Shown: piece by piece, positions 1 to 8,018 of the stretch
How the letters are laid out: each line of letters opens with the position of its first letter
Position numbering within the stretch: position 1 is the first letter of the stretch
NCBI RefSeq assembly: GCF_900188335.1
Contig: NZ_FZOY01000011.1
Span: forward strand, 1 to 64,000
DNA length: 64,000 bases
Source: Tropicimonas sediminicola
Lineage (GTDB): Bacteria > Pseudomonadota > Alphaproteobacteria > Rhodobacterales > Rhodobacteraceae
Direction of reading: 5' to 3'
Made by a program: the position numbers and the translations under genes
Notes under the pieces: generated by a model
Databases searched by the model: none
Told to the model about the DNA's origin: nothing
What the model saw: only the letters and a program-made list of their open reading frames with translations

Positions 1-80
1 ACCCACACTCCGGCCTGAAATGGCGCTCGCCCCGCGAGTTCATAAGGGCCCAAACCGAAACCGCGTAGGTGTCCGGTCAA

Positions 81-593
81 ATGGGGGCAAGTTCATCCAG
101 ACCGTTCGTAGTTCCAAGCTTTGCCGAGACTCTCCCGGCGGGAGAGTACGAGATCGAAACGGAGTTGGTTTCGCCCCCGGATCAAAAGGATCCCGCGGCC
201 TGGAAAGCTAACGTAATGGTAAAGCTTCATCCGCGGAGCTCGCATCCCGGACTTGCGCGGACTCTGACCGTTTCGCTTGCCGACCTGGACCACGCACGCG
301 CCAGGGACAAGCTGTCGGGCAAGGCGTTGTCCGACTTCTTTCTCGAGGAAATGCTGGCAGATCCGATGGTGCGTCTCGTGATGAAGGCTGATGGAGTCTC
401 TGAGGCGCATCTGAGACATCTCTACTCAGGGCATGGCACGCCTGATCACAGCTTGAATGCGCCGGCGTCGAAGACGACCACCCAAAAGACGCGGGACGAT
501 GCGTCGATCCCGGCAGCCGAAAACGAAGGCATGCCCTCAAGACCGGAAAAACTGTCGCGATCGCACAGCCGCGACGTCGTGGGACAGATTTGA
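81..593 (+). CDS. hypothetical protein, accessory operon gene 1
   Basis: I do not recognise this 170-residue protein. It has no signal peptide or membrane segment. The first 120 residues look folded, while the C-terminal 40 are rich in Thr, Ser, Lys and Arg and probably disordered. An ATG at 81 is used here; a GTG at 69 in the same frame would add four residues, and neither has a strong Shine-Dalgarno sequence. Its TGA overlaps the ATG of the next gene (TGATG), so the two are probably translationally coupled. Codon use is less GC-biased than in the housekeeping genes further right, which fits an accessory gene. The function is unknown. Confidence 0.6.
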   Translation: MGASSSRPFVVPSFAETLPAGEYEIETELVSPPDQKDPAAWKANVMVKLHPRSSHPGLARTLTVSLADLDHARARDKLSGKALSDFFLEEMLADPMVRLVMKADGVSEAHLRHLYSGHGTPDHSLNAPASKTTTQKTRDDASIPAAENEGMPSRPEKLSRSHSRDVVGQI

Positions 594-802
594 TGGCGGA
601 CAGGGCCATCGCGGGAAGTGCAGCGCCGGACATCGAGACCGCGAGGGCCTTGGGAGACGTAGCGCAAGAACGGCGATGCCTGCGATGCACTGCGTTGTTC
701 TGGAGCGAGGGTTTCGGAGAACGGATCTGCCGACGCTGCAAGGTGCTGCACGCCTGGCAGAACGCCGCGTCCGTCAACCCGGGCGCATCTCGCTGCCGCT
801 GA
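593..802 (+). CDS. small zinc-ribbon-like protein
   Basis: This 69-residue protein has two closely spaced cysteine pairs, CLRC near residue 30 and CRRC near residue 48, separated by an aromatic segment. That is the pattern of a small zinc ribbon or treble clef. The ATG at 593 overlaps the stop of the upstream gene by one base, which supports an operon and fixes the start over the in-frame TTG at 590. Small proteins of this kind often bind nucleic acid or act as adaptors, but nothing here shows a specific role. The reading frame is real on the strength of the coupling and the ordered cysteines. Confidence 0.6.
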   Translation: MADRAIAGSAAPDIETARALGDVAQERRCLRCTALFWSEGFGERICRRCKVLHAWQNAASVNPGASRCR

Positions 803-862
803 GGCATCACGAGATCCTGAGGGTCGATGCGGCGTAGCCTGTCGCGAAGAGGAGTGATGGCC

Positions 863-1639
863 ATGAAGAAGGCAATCTTTGAACGATGGGATAGCAACTT
901 CGCGGACTACGAGTGGCGCTGGCTTTTCTATCTCGAAAGACTCACTGACGGATCATTCACCCTGTCGGCTGAGCAGGAGCTCATTAAGGCCGATGAAGGC
1001 GACGAACCCTTGGAGGTCGCCGACATACCAGGGCTTCGTGAGGGTGCCGACATCTACGAGAGCTTCATGACTATGATTGCCTCGAACGAGTGTGGCATCG
1101 ATCTGGACGACATCGATCCAGTGGCGGATGTCGTCGCCGAGCTCGACCCGGTTGTGGGCGACCAGTTCCGCCGTGGTGAAGAACTCCTCGAGCGCCGGGC
1201 CAGCCAGGCACAGAGAAGCGACGATGCCCGCATCGATGCCCTGGTTGCGCGACACCAGGAGGCCATCGATGAACTGACGGCGGGGCTGGATCACACGCCA
1301 GAACAAGTGGGCGGCAAGAGCCTGTTCTCACCCAGGGATCGGGTGCGGAGATTCCTCGAGTGCCATCTGAGGCGGGAGGAGAAACTTCCGAGCCCAGAGC
1401 AGGCCATTGATTTGGTCCTAGGTGCAGGCCGCCTAGCCGACGCTCTCAGCCCCGAGGCGCCAGAAAGCTGGATTAAGGTTCCCTATCGCCGGGTCTCCGT
1501 GCCCCGCGGAACCGGCGGCATCTGCCCATTCTGTGGGAATGAGTTTCGCGGCAGACCTGTCAGCCCGCGGTGGAACCTGCATTGCCAGTGCGGTGCGACC
1601 CTGGATTACCTCGGAATGGCCTGGCTCAGCGATCAGTGA
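863..1639 (+). CDS. hypothetical protein with C-terminal zinc ribbon
   Basis: This 258-residue protein has an acidic, mostly helical body. Its C-terminal domain carries CPFCG and, about 20 residues later, CQCG, consistent with one zinc site. Two ATGs lie at 857 and 863. The GGAG at 851-854 is too close to the first and about 8 bases from the second, so 863 is preferred. It lies 60 bp after the small zinc-ribbon gene and probably belongs to the same transcript. I do not recognise a family. Being third in a set of unfamiliar genes beside a tRNA, it may belong to an integrated element. Confidence 0.65.
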   Translation: MKKAIFERWDSNFADYEWRWLFYLERLTDGSFTLSAEQELIKADEGDEPLEVADIPGLREGADIYESFMTMIASNECGIDLDDIDPVADVVAELDPVVGDQFRRGEELLERRASQAQRSDDARIDALVARHQEAIDELTAGLDHTPEQVGGKSLFSPRDRVRRFLECHLRREEKLPSPEQAIDLVLGAGRLADALSPEAPESWIKVPYRRVSVPRGTGGICPFCGNEFRGRPVSPRWNLHCQCGATLDYLGMAWLSDQ

Positions 1640-1811
1640 CATGATCCTGCTCTTCAGGCGTGGCAACTTAGCCCTCCACACCCTCAAGGCGGTGGCGGTG
1701 GCAGAGTTGGTCGACAGGATCCACCAAGCGTAGAAGGGTGGTCTATAGGGTGGATACATAGTATCGGCAACGACAGAACTTCATGATATACATCAATATT
1801 ATAAAAGAAAT

Positions 1812-1897
1812 TGGTGCGGGCGGCCGGACTTGAACCGGCACGGCCATACGGCCCAGGGAGTTTAAGTCCCATGCGTCTACCATTCCGCCACGCCCGC
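1812..1897 (-). tRNA. tRNA-Leu(TAA)
   Basis: Read on the minus strand, the gene starts with the acceptor GCGGGCG (1897-1891) and ends with CGCCCGC, discriminator A and an encoded CCA (1814-1812). The anticodon loop CTTAAAC gives anticodon TAA (leucine, UUA codons). A long variable arm and a T-arm with GGTTCAAGTCC are present, as expected for a class II tRNA. The length is 86 nt with CCA. Its 3' end faces the unfamiliar genes at 81-1639, which is the usual orientation for integration into a tRNA gene. Confidence 0.97.
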
Positions 1898-1966
1898 ACG
1901 GATCATCGGGATAGGCGGAAGCGGGGCGCTCGGCAAGCGGCTACGCGAGGTCTCCGCCGGCATTGT

Positions 1967-2533
1967 TCAGATGTCTTGCTCGCCAAGCCTTTGGCGCAGC
2001 ACCGGCAGCAGGCTGCGCTCCTTCAGCCAGGGGTTGAGCGCAAGCGCCGCCTCGAGGTCGTCCATGGCCTCGGCGTTGCGTCCGAGCGCCATCAGCGCCA
2101 TCGCCCGTCCGGTCAGGGCGCCAAGGTGCTCCGGGCTGCGCTCGAGCGCACGGTCCAGATCGACCAGCGCCGGCGCATAATCCTGCCGGATGAACAGCAC
2201 GAAGGCGCGCTGGTTGTAGCCTTCGGCATATTCCGGGCAATAGGCGATCAGCGCGTCGAACGCGGCGAGCGCCTTGTCCAGATCGAACACCGCCCGCCGA
2301 TCGATGCCTTCATCGAGCAGTTCCTGCGCATGGTCGTCCGGCGCGTCGGCCCAGATCTCCCACAACCCGTTGGTGAGACGCTGCGCCTCCTCGGCGTTCG
2401 GCGCTTCCCGCACCGCCTCCATCAGCGCAAGCCGGCGCGTCTCGTCGACCTGCACAGGCGCGCACCCCACCTGCTCGGATGCCCCGGCCATGGAAGCACA
2501 GAGGATGAGGGCGGTTGCGAGGGTGCGTGACAT
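1967..2533 (-). CDS. exported TPR-repeat protein
   Basis: The protein is 188 residues with an N-terminal signal peptide of about 18 residues ending in an Ala-Gly-Ala-Ser stretch, so it is probably periplasmic. From roughly residue 80 to the end there are three tandem tetratricopeptide-like helix pairs, with the typical spaced Ala/Gly/Tyr residues and terminal Leu-Asn-Pro. TPRs are protein-interaction scaffolds and no partner is evident. It is transcribed divergently from the rhomboid gene with about 100 bp between the starts. Similar short TPR proteins are common in Rhodobacterales and are usually left unnamed. Confidence 0.8.
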   Translation of the reverse strand: MSRTLATALILCASMAGASEQVGCAPVQVDETRRLALMEAVREAPNAEEAQRLTNGLWEIWADAPDDHAQELLDEGIDRRAVFDLDKALAAFDALIAYCPEYAEGYNQRAFVLFIRQDYAPALVDLDRALERSPEHLGALTGRAMALMALGRNAEAMDDLEAALALNPWLKERSLLPVLRQRLGEQDI

Positions 2534-2637
2534 ACCTTCAGTCTGCCCAGTCGACCCAACGGGTCAAGTCACGGCTGTGTCAGCCGCCGGAGCGAGGCAG
2601 CCCTTGACCGCCGCCCCGGTGACGCTAGCCTCCGCCC

Positions 2638-3369
2638 ATGTTCCCGATCCGCGACCACAACCCCTCGGGCCGAACGCCCTATGTCACGATGGCGCTGATC
2701 GCAGTGAACATCGCCGTTTTCCTGTCCTACTGGCACCTTTTCAGCAACCCTCCGGCGCTGATGCGGTTTTACGTCGATTACGCGCTGATCCCGGCATGGC
2801 CGCAGCCGCATAGCTTCGTCACCTCGATGTTTCTTCATGGCGGCTTCTGGCACATCGCCGGAAACATGCTGTTTCTCTGGATATTCGGGGACAACCTCGA
2901 AGACGAGATGGGTCACATCGGCTTCCTGCTCTTCTATCTCGCAAGCGGCGTCGCTGCCGGGATCGTGCATGTCGCGCTCTCACAAGGCTCCACCGTGCCG
3001 ACGGTCGGCGCCTCGGGTGCGATTGCCGGGGTGATGGGGGGCTACCTTCTGATGTTCCCCCGGGCGCGGATCGACATCCTGATCATCATCATCATCATCT
3101 TCCGCATCATCACGGTCCCGGCCTGGCTTATGCTGGTGCTGTGGTTCGGAATGCAGGTGATCGGCGCCGCCGGGTCGGATCCCGACATGGGCGGCGTGGC
3201 CTACTGGGCCCACGCGGGCGGCTTCGCAATCGGCGCAGCCTTCGCTGTCCCGCTCTGGCTCAGACGCGGCGGGCGCGATTTCTGGAACCGCACCCACGGG
3301 CTGCCGCCGCACCCTGCCCGGCCGATCACCGCGCCGGGTGTGCCGGTCGTGCGTCGCAAACACCGCTGA
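2638..3369 (+). CDS. rhomboid family intramembrane serine protease
   Basis: The protein is 243 residues with about six membrane segments. The rhomboid signatures are all present: the HGG...HxxGN segment near residues 66-76, the catalytic serine in GASG (Ser126) and the catalytic histidine in AHAGG (His192). Rhomboids cleave substrates within the membrane; the bacterial substrates are mostly unknown. A run of isoleucines in one helix is encoded by six perfect ATC repeats at 3082-3099. The C-terminal tail is basic and probably cytoplasmic. The gene stands alone, divergent from the TPR gene and convergent with the small pilin-like gene. Confidence 0.93.
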   Translation: MFPIRDHNPSGRTPYVTMALIAVNIAVFLSYWHLFSNPPALMRFYVDYALIPAWPQPHSFVTSMFLHGGFWHIAGNMLFLWIFGDNLEDEMGHIGFLLFYLASGVAAGIVHVALSQGSTVPTVGASGAIAGVMGGYLLMFPRARIDILIIIIIIFRIITVPAWLMLVLWFGMQVIGAAGSDPDMGGVAYWAHAGGFAIGAAFAVPLWLRRGGRDFWNRTHGLPPHPARPITAPGVPVVRRKHR

Positions 3370-3381
3370 CGGGTGCGTTTG

Positions 3382-3591
3382 TCAGTCGAAGCTGGTCTTG
3401 ATCTGGTAATCCGAGGCCGTGGACGCGATGTCGTTGGATATCTCGCCGGCACTGCTGCGCCACACGGTATGCGTCGCAAGTGCGAGGCCGATCACCAACG
3501 CCGTAAGCATGACCCAGTCAGTGGTCACGGCGCCGTCTTCTTCCCCGAAGAACCGCCCAAGGCGTTGGATATGTGTGTCGCTTTTCATCAT
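3382..3591 (-). CDS. Flp-type pilin-like small membrane protein
   Basis: This 69-residue protein has a short N-terminal part ending in Phe-Phe-Gly-Glu-Glu-Asp-Gly-Ala, then one hydrophobic helix of about 20 residues and a polar tail. The Asp-Gly-Ala-Val-Thr-Thr-Asp start of the helix resembles Flp/Fap type IVb pilin subunits and the TadE-like proteins of Rhodobacterales. No tad/cpa assembly genes are nearby, so an orphan pilin-like protein is the safest description. ATG at 3591 is used; a GTG at 3597 and ATG at 3588 are alternatives and none has a clear ribosome site. Confidence 0.65.
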   Translation of the reverse strand: MMKSDTHIQRLGRFFGEEDGAVTTDWVMLTALVIGLALATHTVWRSSAGEISNDIASTASDYQIKTSFD

Positions 3592-3624
3592 GTTCACGAC
3601 ACTAGATGCGAATTGTGTCGCGAT

Positions 3625-4422
3625 TCAGGCGCCTTCGCGGCTCCGAAGCGTTTCGGCGAACTTGGTGAACACGTCGCCATTGGCCGCGATCACGGCCCGA
3701 TCGGCGAAAATGTCACCCCCCTCGCGCAGCGGCTCGACGAAACCGCCGGCCTCGCGCACGATCACGATCCCCGCGGCGATGTCGTACGCGTTGATTTCCC
3801 GCTCCCAATAGCCGTCGTACCGGCCCGCGGCCACGTAAGCGAGGTCGAGCGAAGCGGCTCCCCAGCGGCGCACCCCGGCACATTGCGGCATAAGGCGCGC
3901 AAGATCCTGCATCGTCGCCGGAAGCGTCCGCTTGGCACCGAAAGGCACGCCGGTCGCAAAGATCGAATCATTCAGCGAACGCCGGCCGGAGACCCGGATG
4001 CGCATGTCGTTCATCCAGGCGCCTGCGCCCTTCTCTGCCACGAACATCTCGTCCTTGGCGGCATCGAAGACCACGCCCGAGACGATCTCGCCCTTGTGCT
4101 CCAGCGCGATCGACACGGCCCAGTGCGGCAGCCCGTGCAGGAAGTTCGTGGTGCCGTCCAGCGGGTCGACGATCCAGCGCCGCGTCGGGTCGGTCCCGGC
4201 AACCTCGCCGGTCTCCTCGCCAACCCAGCCGTATTGCGGCCGCGCGCCCAGGAGCTCGTCCCGGATGATGGTCTCGGCGGCCATGTCGGCTCTCGTGACG
4301 AAGTCGCCCGGCCCCTTGGACCCGACCTGGAGATTCTCCACCTCGCGGAAATCCTTGACCAGAGACCGGCCGGCCTTGCGCGCGGCCTTGATCATGACGT
4401 TGAGATTGGCGCTGCCCTGCAT
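3625..4422 (-). CDS. suhB: inositol monophosphatase family protein
   Basis: The protein is 265 residues, the usual size for IMPase/SuhB. The metal-binding motifs are present: Glu-Glu at 69-70, DPLDGT at 86-91, and a C-terminal Tyr-Asp followed by Ile-Ala-Ala-Gly. In most IMPases the last motif is Pro-Trp-Asp; here it reads Ala-Tyr-Asp, with the metal-binding Asp kept. The family hydrolyses inositol-1-phosphate and related sugar phosphates using Mg2+, and SuhB also acts in rRNA transcription in enterobacteria. The start has an AGGAG ribosome site. Enzyme family is secure; the exact substrate is not. Confidence 0.9.
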   Translation of the reverse strand: MQGSANLNVMIKAARKAGRSLVKDFREVENLQVGSKGPGDFVTRADMAAETIIRDELLGARPQYGWVGEETGEVAGTDPTRRWIVDPLDGTTNFLHGLPHWAVSIALEHKGEIVSGVVFDAAKDEMFVAEKGAGAWMNDMRIRVSGRRSLNDSIFATGVPFGAKRTLPATMQDLARLMPQCAGVRRWGAASLDLAYVAAGRYDGYWEREINAYDIAAGIVIVREAGGFVEPLREGGDIFADRAVIAANGDVFTKFAETLRSREGA

Positions 4423-4622
4423 CGACCCGGCTCCTGATGTTCAAGGGGGCGCTATACGATGCAGGTGCCCCGATTCCAAGGCCAGAATACAGCATTCCGA
4501 CGCCCGACCCGTTGGCAATGGGCAAGGCGCACAGCCCGCTCGTTCTTCTGTCGTCAGATATCCCCGCCGGAGGCTCCCGTACCAGCCGCCCGCGCCGTCG
4601 CCCGAGCGGAGGCGTGCGCCGC

Positions 4623-5531
4623 TCACCCCTCGCGCTGCAACTTGACCGGGATCGTTCGGGCCAACCGCAGGAAATGCGCCATGAACGGTTTCGACACTTC
4701 CTCGCTCCGCGTCGCCGCAAAGAGCCGGCGCGAGATCCCCTGTTCGGTTATCGGGCGCGTCACGTAGTCGGAATTGTAGCGCACTTCCCGCACCACCCAG
4801 TCCGGCAGGACCGCGACGCCCCGGTTGGAGGCCACCAGAAGCAATATCACCGCGGTCAGTTCTACCTGCCGCACCGCTCGTGGCTCGACCTTGGCCGGCA
4901 TCAGCACCTGGCTGAAGACGTCGAGCTTCGTGCGCTCCACCGGATAGGTGATCAGCAGCTCGTTCCGGAAATCTTCCGCCTCGACAAAGGGTTTCTCCGC
5001 CAGCGGATGTCGCGACGAGGCGACGAAAACCGGCGAATAGTCGAAGAGCGGGTTGAAGGTGACGCCGTCGATCTCCTCCGGGTCGGAGGAAATCACCACG
5101 TCCACCTCCTCCTTCCACAGCGCCGGAAGCGCGTCGAAGGCGAGCCCGGGACGAATGTCGACATCCACGTCCGGCCAGGCCTTGCGGAACTCCTCCAGAA
5201 CCGGGAAGAGCCACTCGAAACACGCGTGGCACTCTATGGCGATGTGCAGCCGGCCTGACTTGCCGGCGCGCAGGCCGCGGAACTCCTCCTCCAGCGCTGA
5301 CACCTCCGGCAGGATCCGCTCCGCCGCGCGCAGCATCCGGATGCCGGCCGCCGACAGCTTGAGCGGTTTGGAGCGGCGCACGAAGAGCTCCATCCCCGCC
5401 TGCTCCTCCAGCCCCTTGACCTGATGGCTCAGAGCCGACTGTGTCATGTTGAGGATCTCGGCCGCGCGGGCCAGCCCGCCGGCTTCGTGGATCGCCTTGA
5501 TCGTGCGCAGATGGCGAAGTTCGATATGCAT
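4623..5531 (-). CDS. metR: MetR, LysR-type regulator of methionine biosynthesis
   Basis: The protein is 302 residues: an N-terminal LysR winged helix-turn-helix (about 1-60, including the Thr-Gln-Ser-Ala-Leu-Ser-His recognition helix) and a periplasmic-binding-like effector domain from about 90. The sequence closely follows MetR, which activates met genes with homocysteine as co-inducer. It is divergent from metF with 93 bp between the starts, and a perfect MetR box lies in that gap. The frame stays open far upstream across metF, but that extension is antisense; the ATG at 5531 is the normal LysR start. Confidence 0.92.
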   Translation of the reverse strand: MHIELRHLRTIKAIHEAGGLARAAEILNMTQSALSHQVKGLEEQAGMELFVRRSKPLKLSAAGIRMLRAAERILPEVSALEEEFRGLRAGKSGRLHIAIECHACFEWLFPVLEEFRKAWPDVDVDIRPGLAFDALPALWKEEVDVVISSDPEEIDGVTFNPLFDYSPVFVASSRHPLAEKPFVEAEDFRNELLITYPVERTKLDVFSQVLMPAKVEPRAVRQVELTAVILLLVASNRGVAVLPDWVVREVRYNSDYVTRPITEQGISRRLFAATRSEEVSKPFMAHFLRLARTIPVKLQREG

Positions 5532-5559
5532 GCCGTATTCATAACCTTTGTGAGAATTA

Positions 5560-5572
5560 TGAAATTGCTTCA
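5560..5572. promoter_or_regulatory. MetR box between metR and metF
   Basis: The sequence TGAAATTGCTTCA is an exact match to the MetR consensus TGAA-N5-TTCA known from enterobacteria. It lies 28 bp upstream of the metR start and 52 bp upstream of the metF start, so one bound site could serve autoregulation and activation of metF. Confidence 0.8.
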
Positions 5573-5624
5573 TCCGGAGCGATATGCAATTCCAACGGGC
5601 GACACAAGAGGACCCGAAACCGCC

Positions 5625-6491
5625 ATGCCCGCCCCGAAAGTCTCCTTCGAATTCTTCCCGCCGCGCTCGGTCGAGGCTTCGTTCCGCCTGCACGACACGG
5701 TCCAGGCGCTGGCGCCGCTCAACCCCGAGTTCGTTTCGGTCACCTACGGCGCCGGCGGCACCACCCGTCGCCTGACGCACGAGGCCGTCTCGGCGATCCA
5801 CCACACCAGCGACCTGCGCGTCGCCGCCCACCTGACCTGCGTCGACGCCACCCGCGAGGAAACGCTGGAGATCGCCCGCAGCTATGCCGAGGCCGGCGTC
5901 CGCGACATCGTCGCGCTCCGCGGCGACCCGCCGAAAGGGGCTGCGCGGTTCGAGCCGCATCCCGAGGGCTTCCGCGACACCTGCGAGCTGATCTCCGCGC
6001 TGAAACAGACCGGCGACTTCACGATCCGGGTCGGCGCCTACCCCGACCGCCACCCCGAGGCCGCCAGCGATACCGCCGATGTGGAATGGCTCAAGCGCAA
6101 GATCGACGCCGGCGCAGACGCCGCGATCACGCAGTTCTTCTTCGAGGCGGAGACCTTCTTCCGCTTCCGCGATGCCTGCGCCAAGGCCGGCATCGATGCG
6201 CCGATCCTGCCCGGCATCCTGCCGATCGAGAACTGGGCCGCCGCCCGCCGCTTCGCCCTGCGCTGCGGTGCCACCGTGCCGGCCTGGCTGGACGAGGCTT
6301 TCGAGACCGCCGTTCGCGACGGCCGCGAGGAGATCCTCTCCATCGCCGTTGCGACCGAGCTTTGCTCCAACCTTCTCGAGGGCGGCGTCGATCACCTCCA
6401 TTTCTACACCCTGAACAAGCCGCACCTGACGCAGGACATCTGCCGCGCGCTTGGGGTGACGCCGGAGTTGCACCTCGAGGACGTCGCCTGA
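5625..6491 (+). CDS. metF: 5,10-methylenetetrahydrofolate reductase (MetF)
   Basis: The protein is 288 residues, typical for bacterial MetF. It reduces methylenetetrahydrofolate to methyltetrahydrofolate using FAD and NAD(P)H, supplying the methyl group for methionine. Diagnostic segments are the N-terminal SFEFFPP, the VTYGAGG motif near 45, LRGDPP near 105, and ITQFFF near 172. The reading frame is open 200 bp upstream, but ATG at 5625 gives the conserved N-terminus. It is divergent from metR and followed by a hairpin with a T run at 6590. Confidence 0.96.
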   Translation: MPAPKVSFEFFPPRSVEASFRLHDTVQALAPLNPEFVSVTYGAGGTTRRLTHEAVSAIHHTSDLRVAAHLTCVDATREETLEIARSYAEAGVRDIVALRGDPPKGAARFEPHPEGFRDTCELISALKQTGDFTIRVGAYPDRHPEAASDTADVEWLKRKIDAGADAAITQFFFEAETFFRFRDACAKAGIDAPILPGILPIENWAAARRFALRCGATVPAWLDEAFETAVRDGREEILSIAVATELCSNLLEGGVDHLHFYTLNKPHLTQDICRALGVTPELHLEDVA

Positions 6492-6572
6492 ACCGGGACG
6501 CGGAGGCGGACGGCTCGCGCCGCCGCTCCGCTGTGGTTCTCGCGCCGCAGCCCTGGTAAATTTTGCAAGGCA

Positions 6573-6586
6573 CCTATGCGCATAGG
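6573..6586. repeat. 14-bp perfect palindrome
   Basis: CCTATGCGCATAGG is a perfect palindrome between metF and the next gene, four bases before a terminator-like hairpin. It could be a dimeric regulator site for the downstream gene at 6643 or simply part of the end structure. Its partner is unknown. Confidence 0.5.
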
Positions 6587-6589
6587 GCA

Positions 6590-6617
6590 TTGGCAGGTTA
6601 CAAATCCTGCCAATTTT
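6590..6617 (+). terminator. terminator-like hairpin after metF
   Basis: TTGGCAGG (6590-6597) pairs with CCTGCCAA (6606-6613) across an 8-nt loop and is followed by TTTT. This fits an intrinsic terminator for metF. It sits only 26 bp before the start of the next gene, so it could also act as an attenuator in that gene's leader. Confidence 0.6.
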
Positions 6618-6642
6618 CCTTTTGGGTTCACGGGGTGCTTCG

Positions 6643-6948
6643 ATGTTTGGATTTCAGACCGTTCTACAAAACGGCCGCAACTGGCAGGACGCCGCGACGG
6701 CCTATGGCCAGATGTGGCTCTCAGCCGGCGAGGTCATCTGGCTGCGCAGCGTTCAGATGATGACCGGCACCATGACCCAGGCAGAAATCGCCCGCATGTT
6801 CATCGAAAAACCCGTGGCGTTTGCCCAGGCGGCGCAGGAAGCCGGGATGGCGGTGAGCCTCGGCAAGGATCCCGCGACCGTCGCCCGCCTCGCTGTCAGC
6901 CCGCTCAGCATCCAGGCCAGCACGAACGCCCGACGGCTCCGCAGCTGA
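6643..6948 (+). CDS. small helical protein, phasin-like
   Basis: This 101-residue protein is almost entirely helical, rich in Ala, Met and Gln, with no signal peptide. It resembles a family seen throughout Rhodobacterales that is sometimes labelled 'antifreeze protein' from weak similarity; that name should not be taken literally. The pattern of a short amphipathic repeat with conserved Gln, Trp and Glu is more like a phasin or granule-associated protein. ATG at 6643 is preferred to the GTG at 6622. It stands alone between metF and a convergent DUF2235 gene. Confidence 0.7.
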   Translation: MFGFQTVLQNGRNWQDAATAYGQMWLSAGEVIWLRSVQMMTGTMTQAEIARMFIEKPVAFAQAAQEAGMAVSLGKDPATVARLAVSPLSIQASTNARRLRS

Positions 6949-6956
6949 GGCCCGCG

Positions 6957-8018
6957 CTACCCGGTCGCCAGCGCGGCGAGGTCCGCCTGGCGGTCAATCG
7001 CCGGATGAAAGGTCTCTGACGGGTCCATCCCGATCCGCCGACGTCCGCGCATCAGGAACAGCTTGGCCCAGCCGCGCCATGTGCCGACCGACGGCGCCGC
7101 GATGTTCTGAGGAAAGAGCTCGCGCCAGCCATCGGGCAGCATCAGCCCCGCGGCTTCCGCATGTTCCAGCATCCAGACCAGCGGCACGTTGGCCCGGGGC
7201 CGGGCCTCGGAAAAGCCGCCGAGCTGTCCGCCGACATCGCCATGCGAGCCCGGAAACCACCTCTGTTCCACGATCCCGCCGTTGCCGCCATGCGTCTCCC
7301 AGAGCTCCGGCGCAAAGGCCAGCCGGTTCTCGTCATGCGCCAGCGCATGGCAGCCGCGTTTGACGTGACGCCCGAGCGCGTGGTTGTGGAAAGCGTGGGT
7401 CGGTTCGTTCAGACGCCAGACCAGCGGCAGGCGGACGCCGAGCGCCTTGACCGTGTCCCAGACCCCGATCATCTCGATCGGCACGTCGCAGTGGCAATGC
7501 AGGCGGCTGAAATCCGCGGCGGCAACACTTTCGGGGGCGCATTCGTAATGCCGCCAGAGCTGCCGCACGTTCCGAACCGTGGCATGACGGGCTTCCAGCA
7601 AGCCAAGCCGGTCGATGGCACCGGCCAGCGAGCGCGCGGCAAAGGCGCCGCGGGAATAGCCGAACAGGAAGATCCTGTCGCCCGGCCGGTAGCGCGAGGC
7701 GAGAAAGCCGTAGGCGTGCCGGATCTTTCGGTCGAGCCCGTAGCCAAGCACGACGTGATGGGTGCTGACCCAATCCTGCCACTGGATGCCGGCATCGTAG
7801 TAGAGCGACAGCGACGCCCGCGGTCCCTCGGAAGCAAGCAGCTTGTACGTGAGGCCGGCGTTGGTCTCGTCTCCCGGCGACAGGGAGGACATGGTGCCAT
7901 CGAGTACGATCACGTGGGTGACCGGCCCGCGTTCCCGCAGCGCCGGACGGGACTGGCGATGGCGATTGGCGCGGCGCAGGCGCACCCAGGCGGCGAACTG
8001 CCTGTTGAGACGTTTCAT
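6957..8018 (-). CDS. DUF2235 alpha/beta-hydrolase-like protein
   Basis: The protein is 353 residues with no signal peptide. It shows DUF2235 features: an early Val-Leu-Asp-Gly-Thr metal/phosphate-like loop, the nucleophile elbow GYSRGA with Ser122, and a late GSHGDVGG segment contributing Asp and His. DUF2235 includes Tle1-type phospholipases delivered by type VI secretion as well as standalone proteins. No vgrG, tssI or immunity gene is nearby, so a housekeeping hydrolase is at least as likely. A 10-bp palindrome (CCCCGCGGGG, 8111-8120) lies upstream. Confidence 0.85.
   Translation of the reverse strand: MKRLNRQFAAWVRLRRANRHRQSRPALRERGPVTHVIVLDGTMSSLSPGDETNAGLTYKLLASEGPRASLSLYYDAGIQWQDWVSTHHVVLGYGLDRKIRHAYGFLASRYRPGDRIFLFGYSRGAFAARSLAGAIDRLGLLEARHATVRNVRQLWRHYECAPESVAAADFSRLHCHCDVPIEMIGVWDTVKALGVRLPLVWRLNEPTHAFHNHALGRHVKRGCHALAHDENRLAFAPELWETHGGNGGIVEQRWFPGSHGDVGGQLGGFSEARPRANVPLVWMLEHAEAAGLMLPDGWRELFPQNIAAPSVGTWRGWAKLFLMRGRRRIGMDPSETFHPAIDRQADLAALATG

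Noticed and set aside
5532-6590. Long N-terminal extension of metR across metF
   Set aside because: The extra 353 codons are antisense to metF; the LysR family starts at the ATG at 5531.
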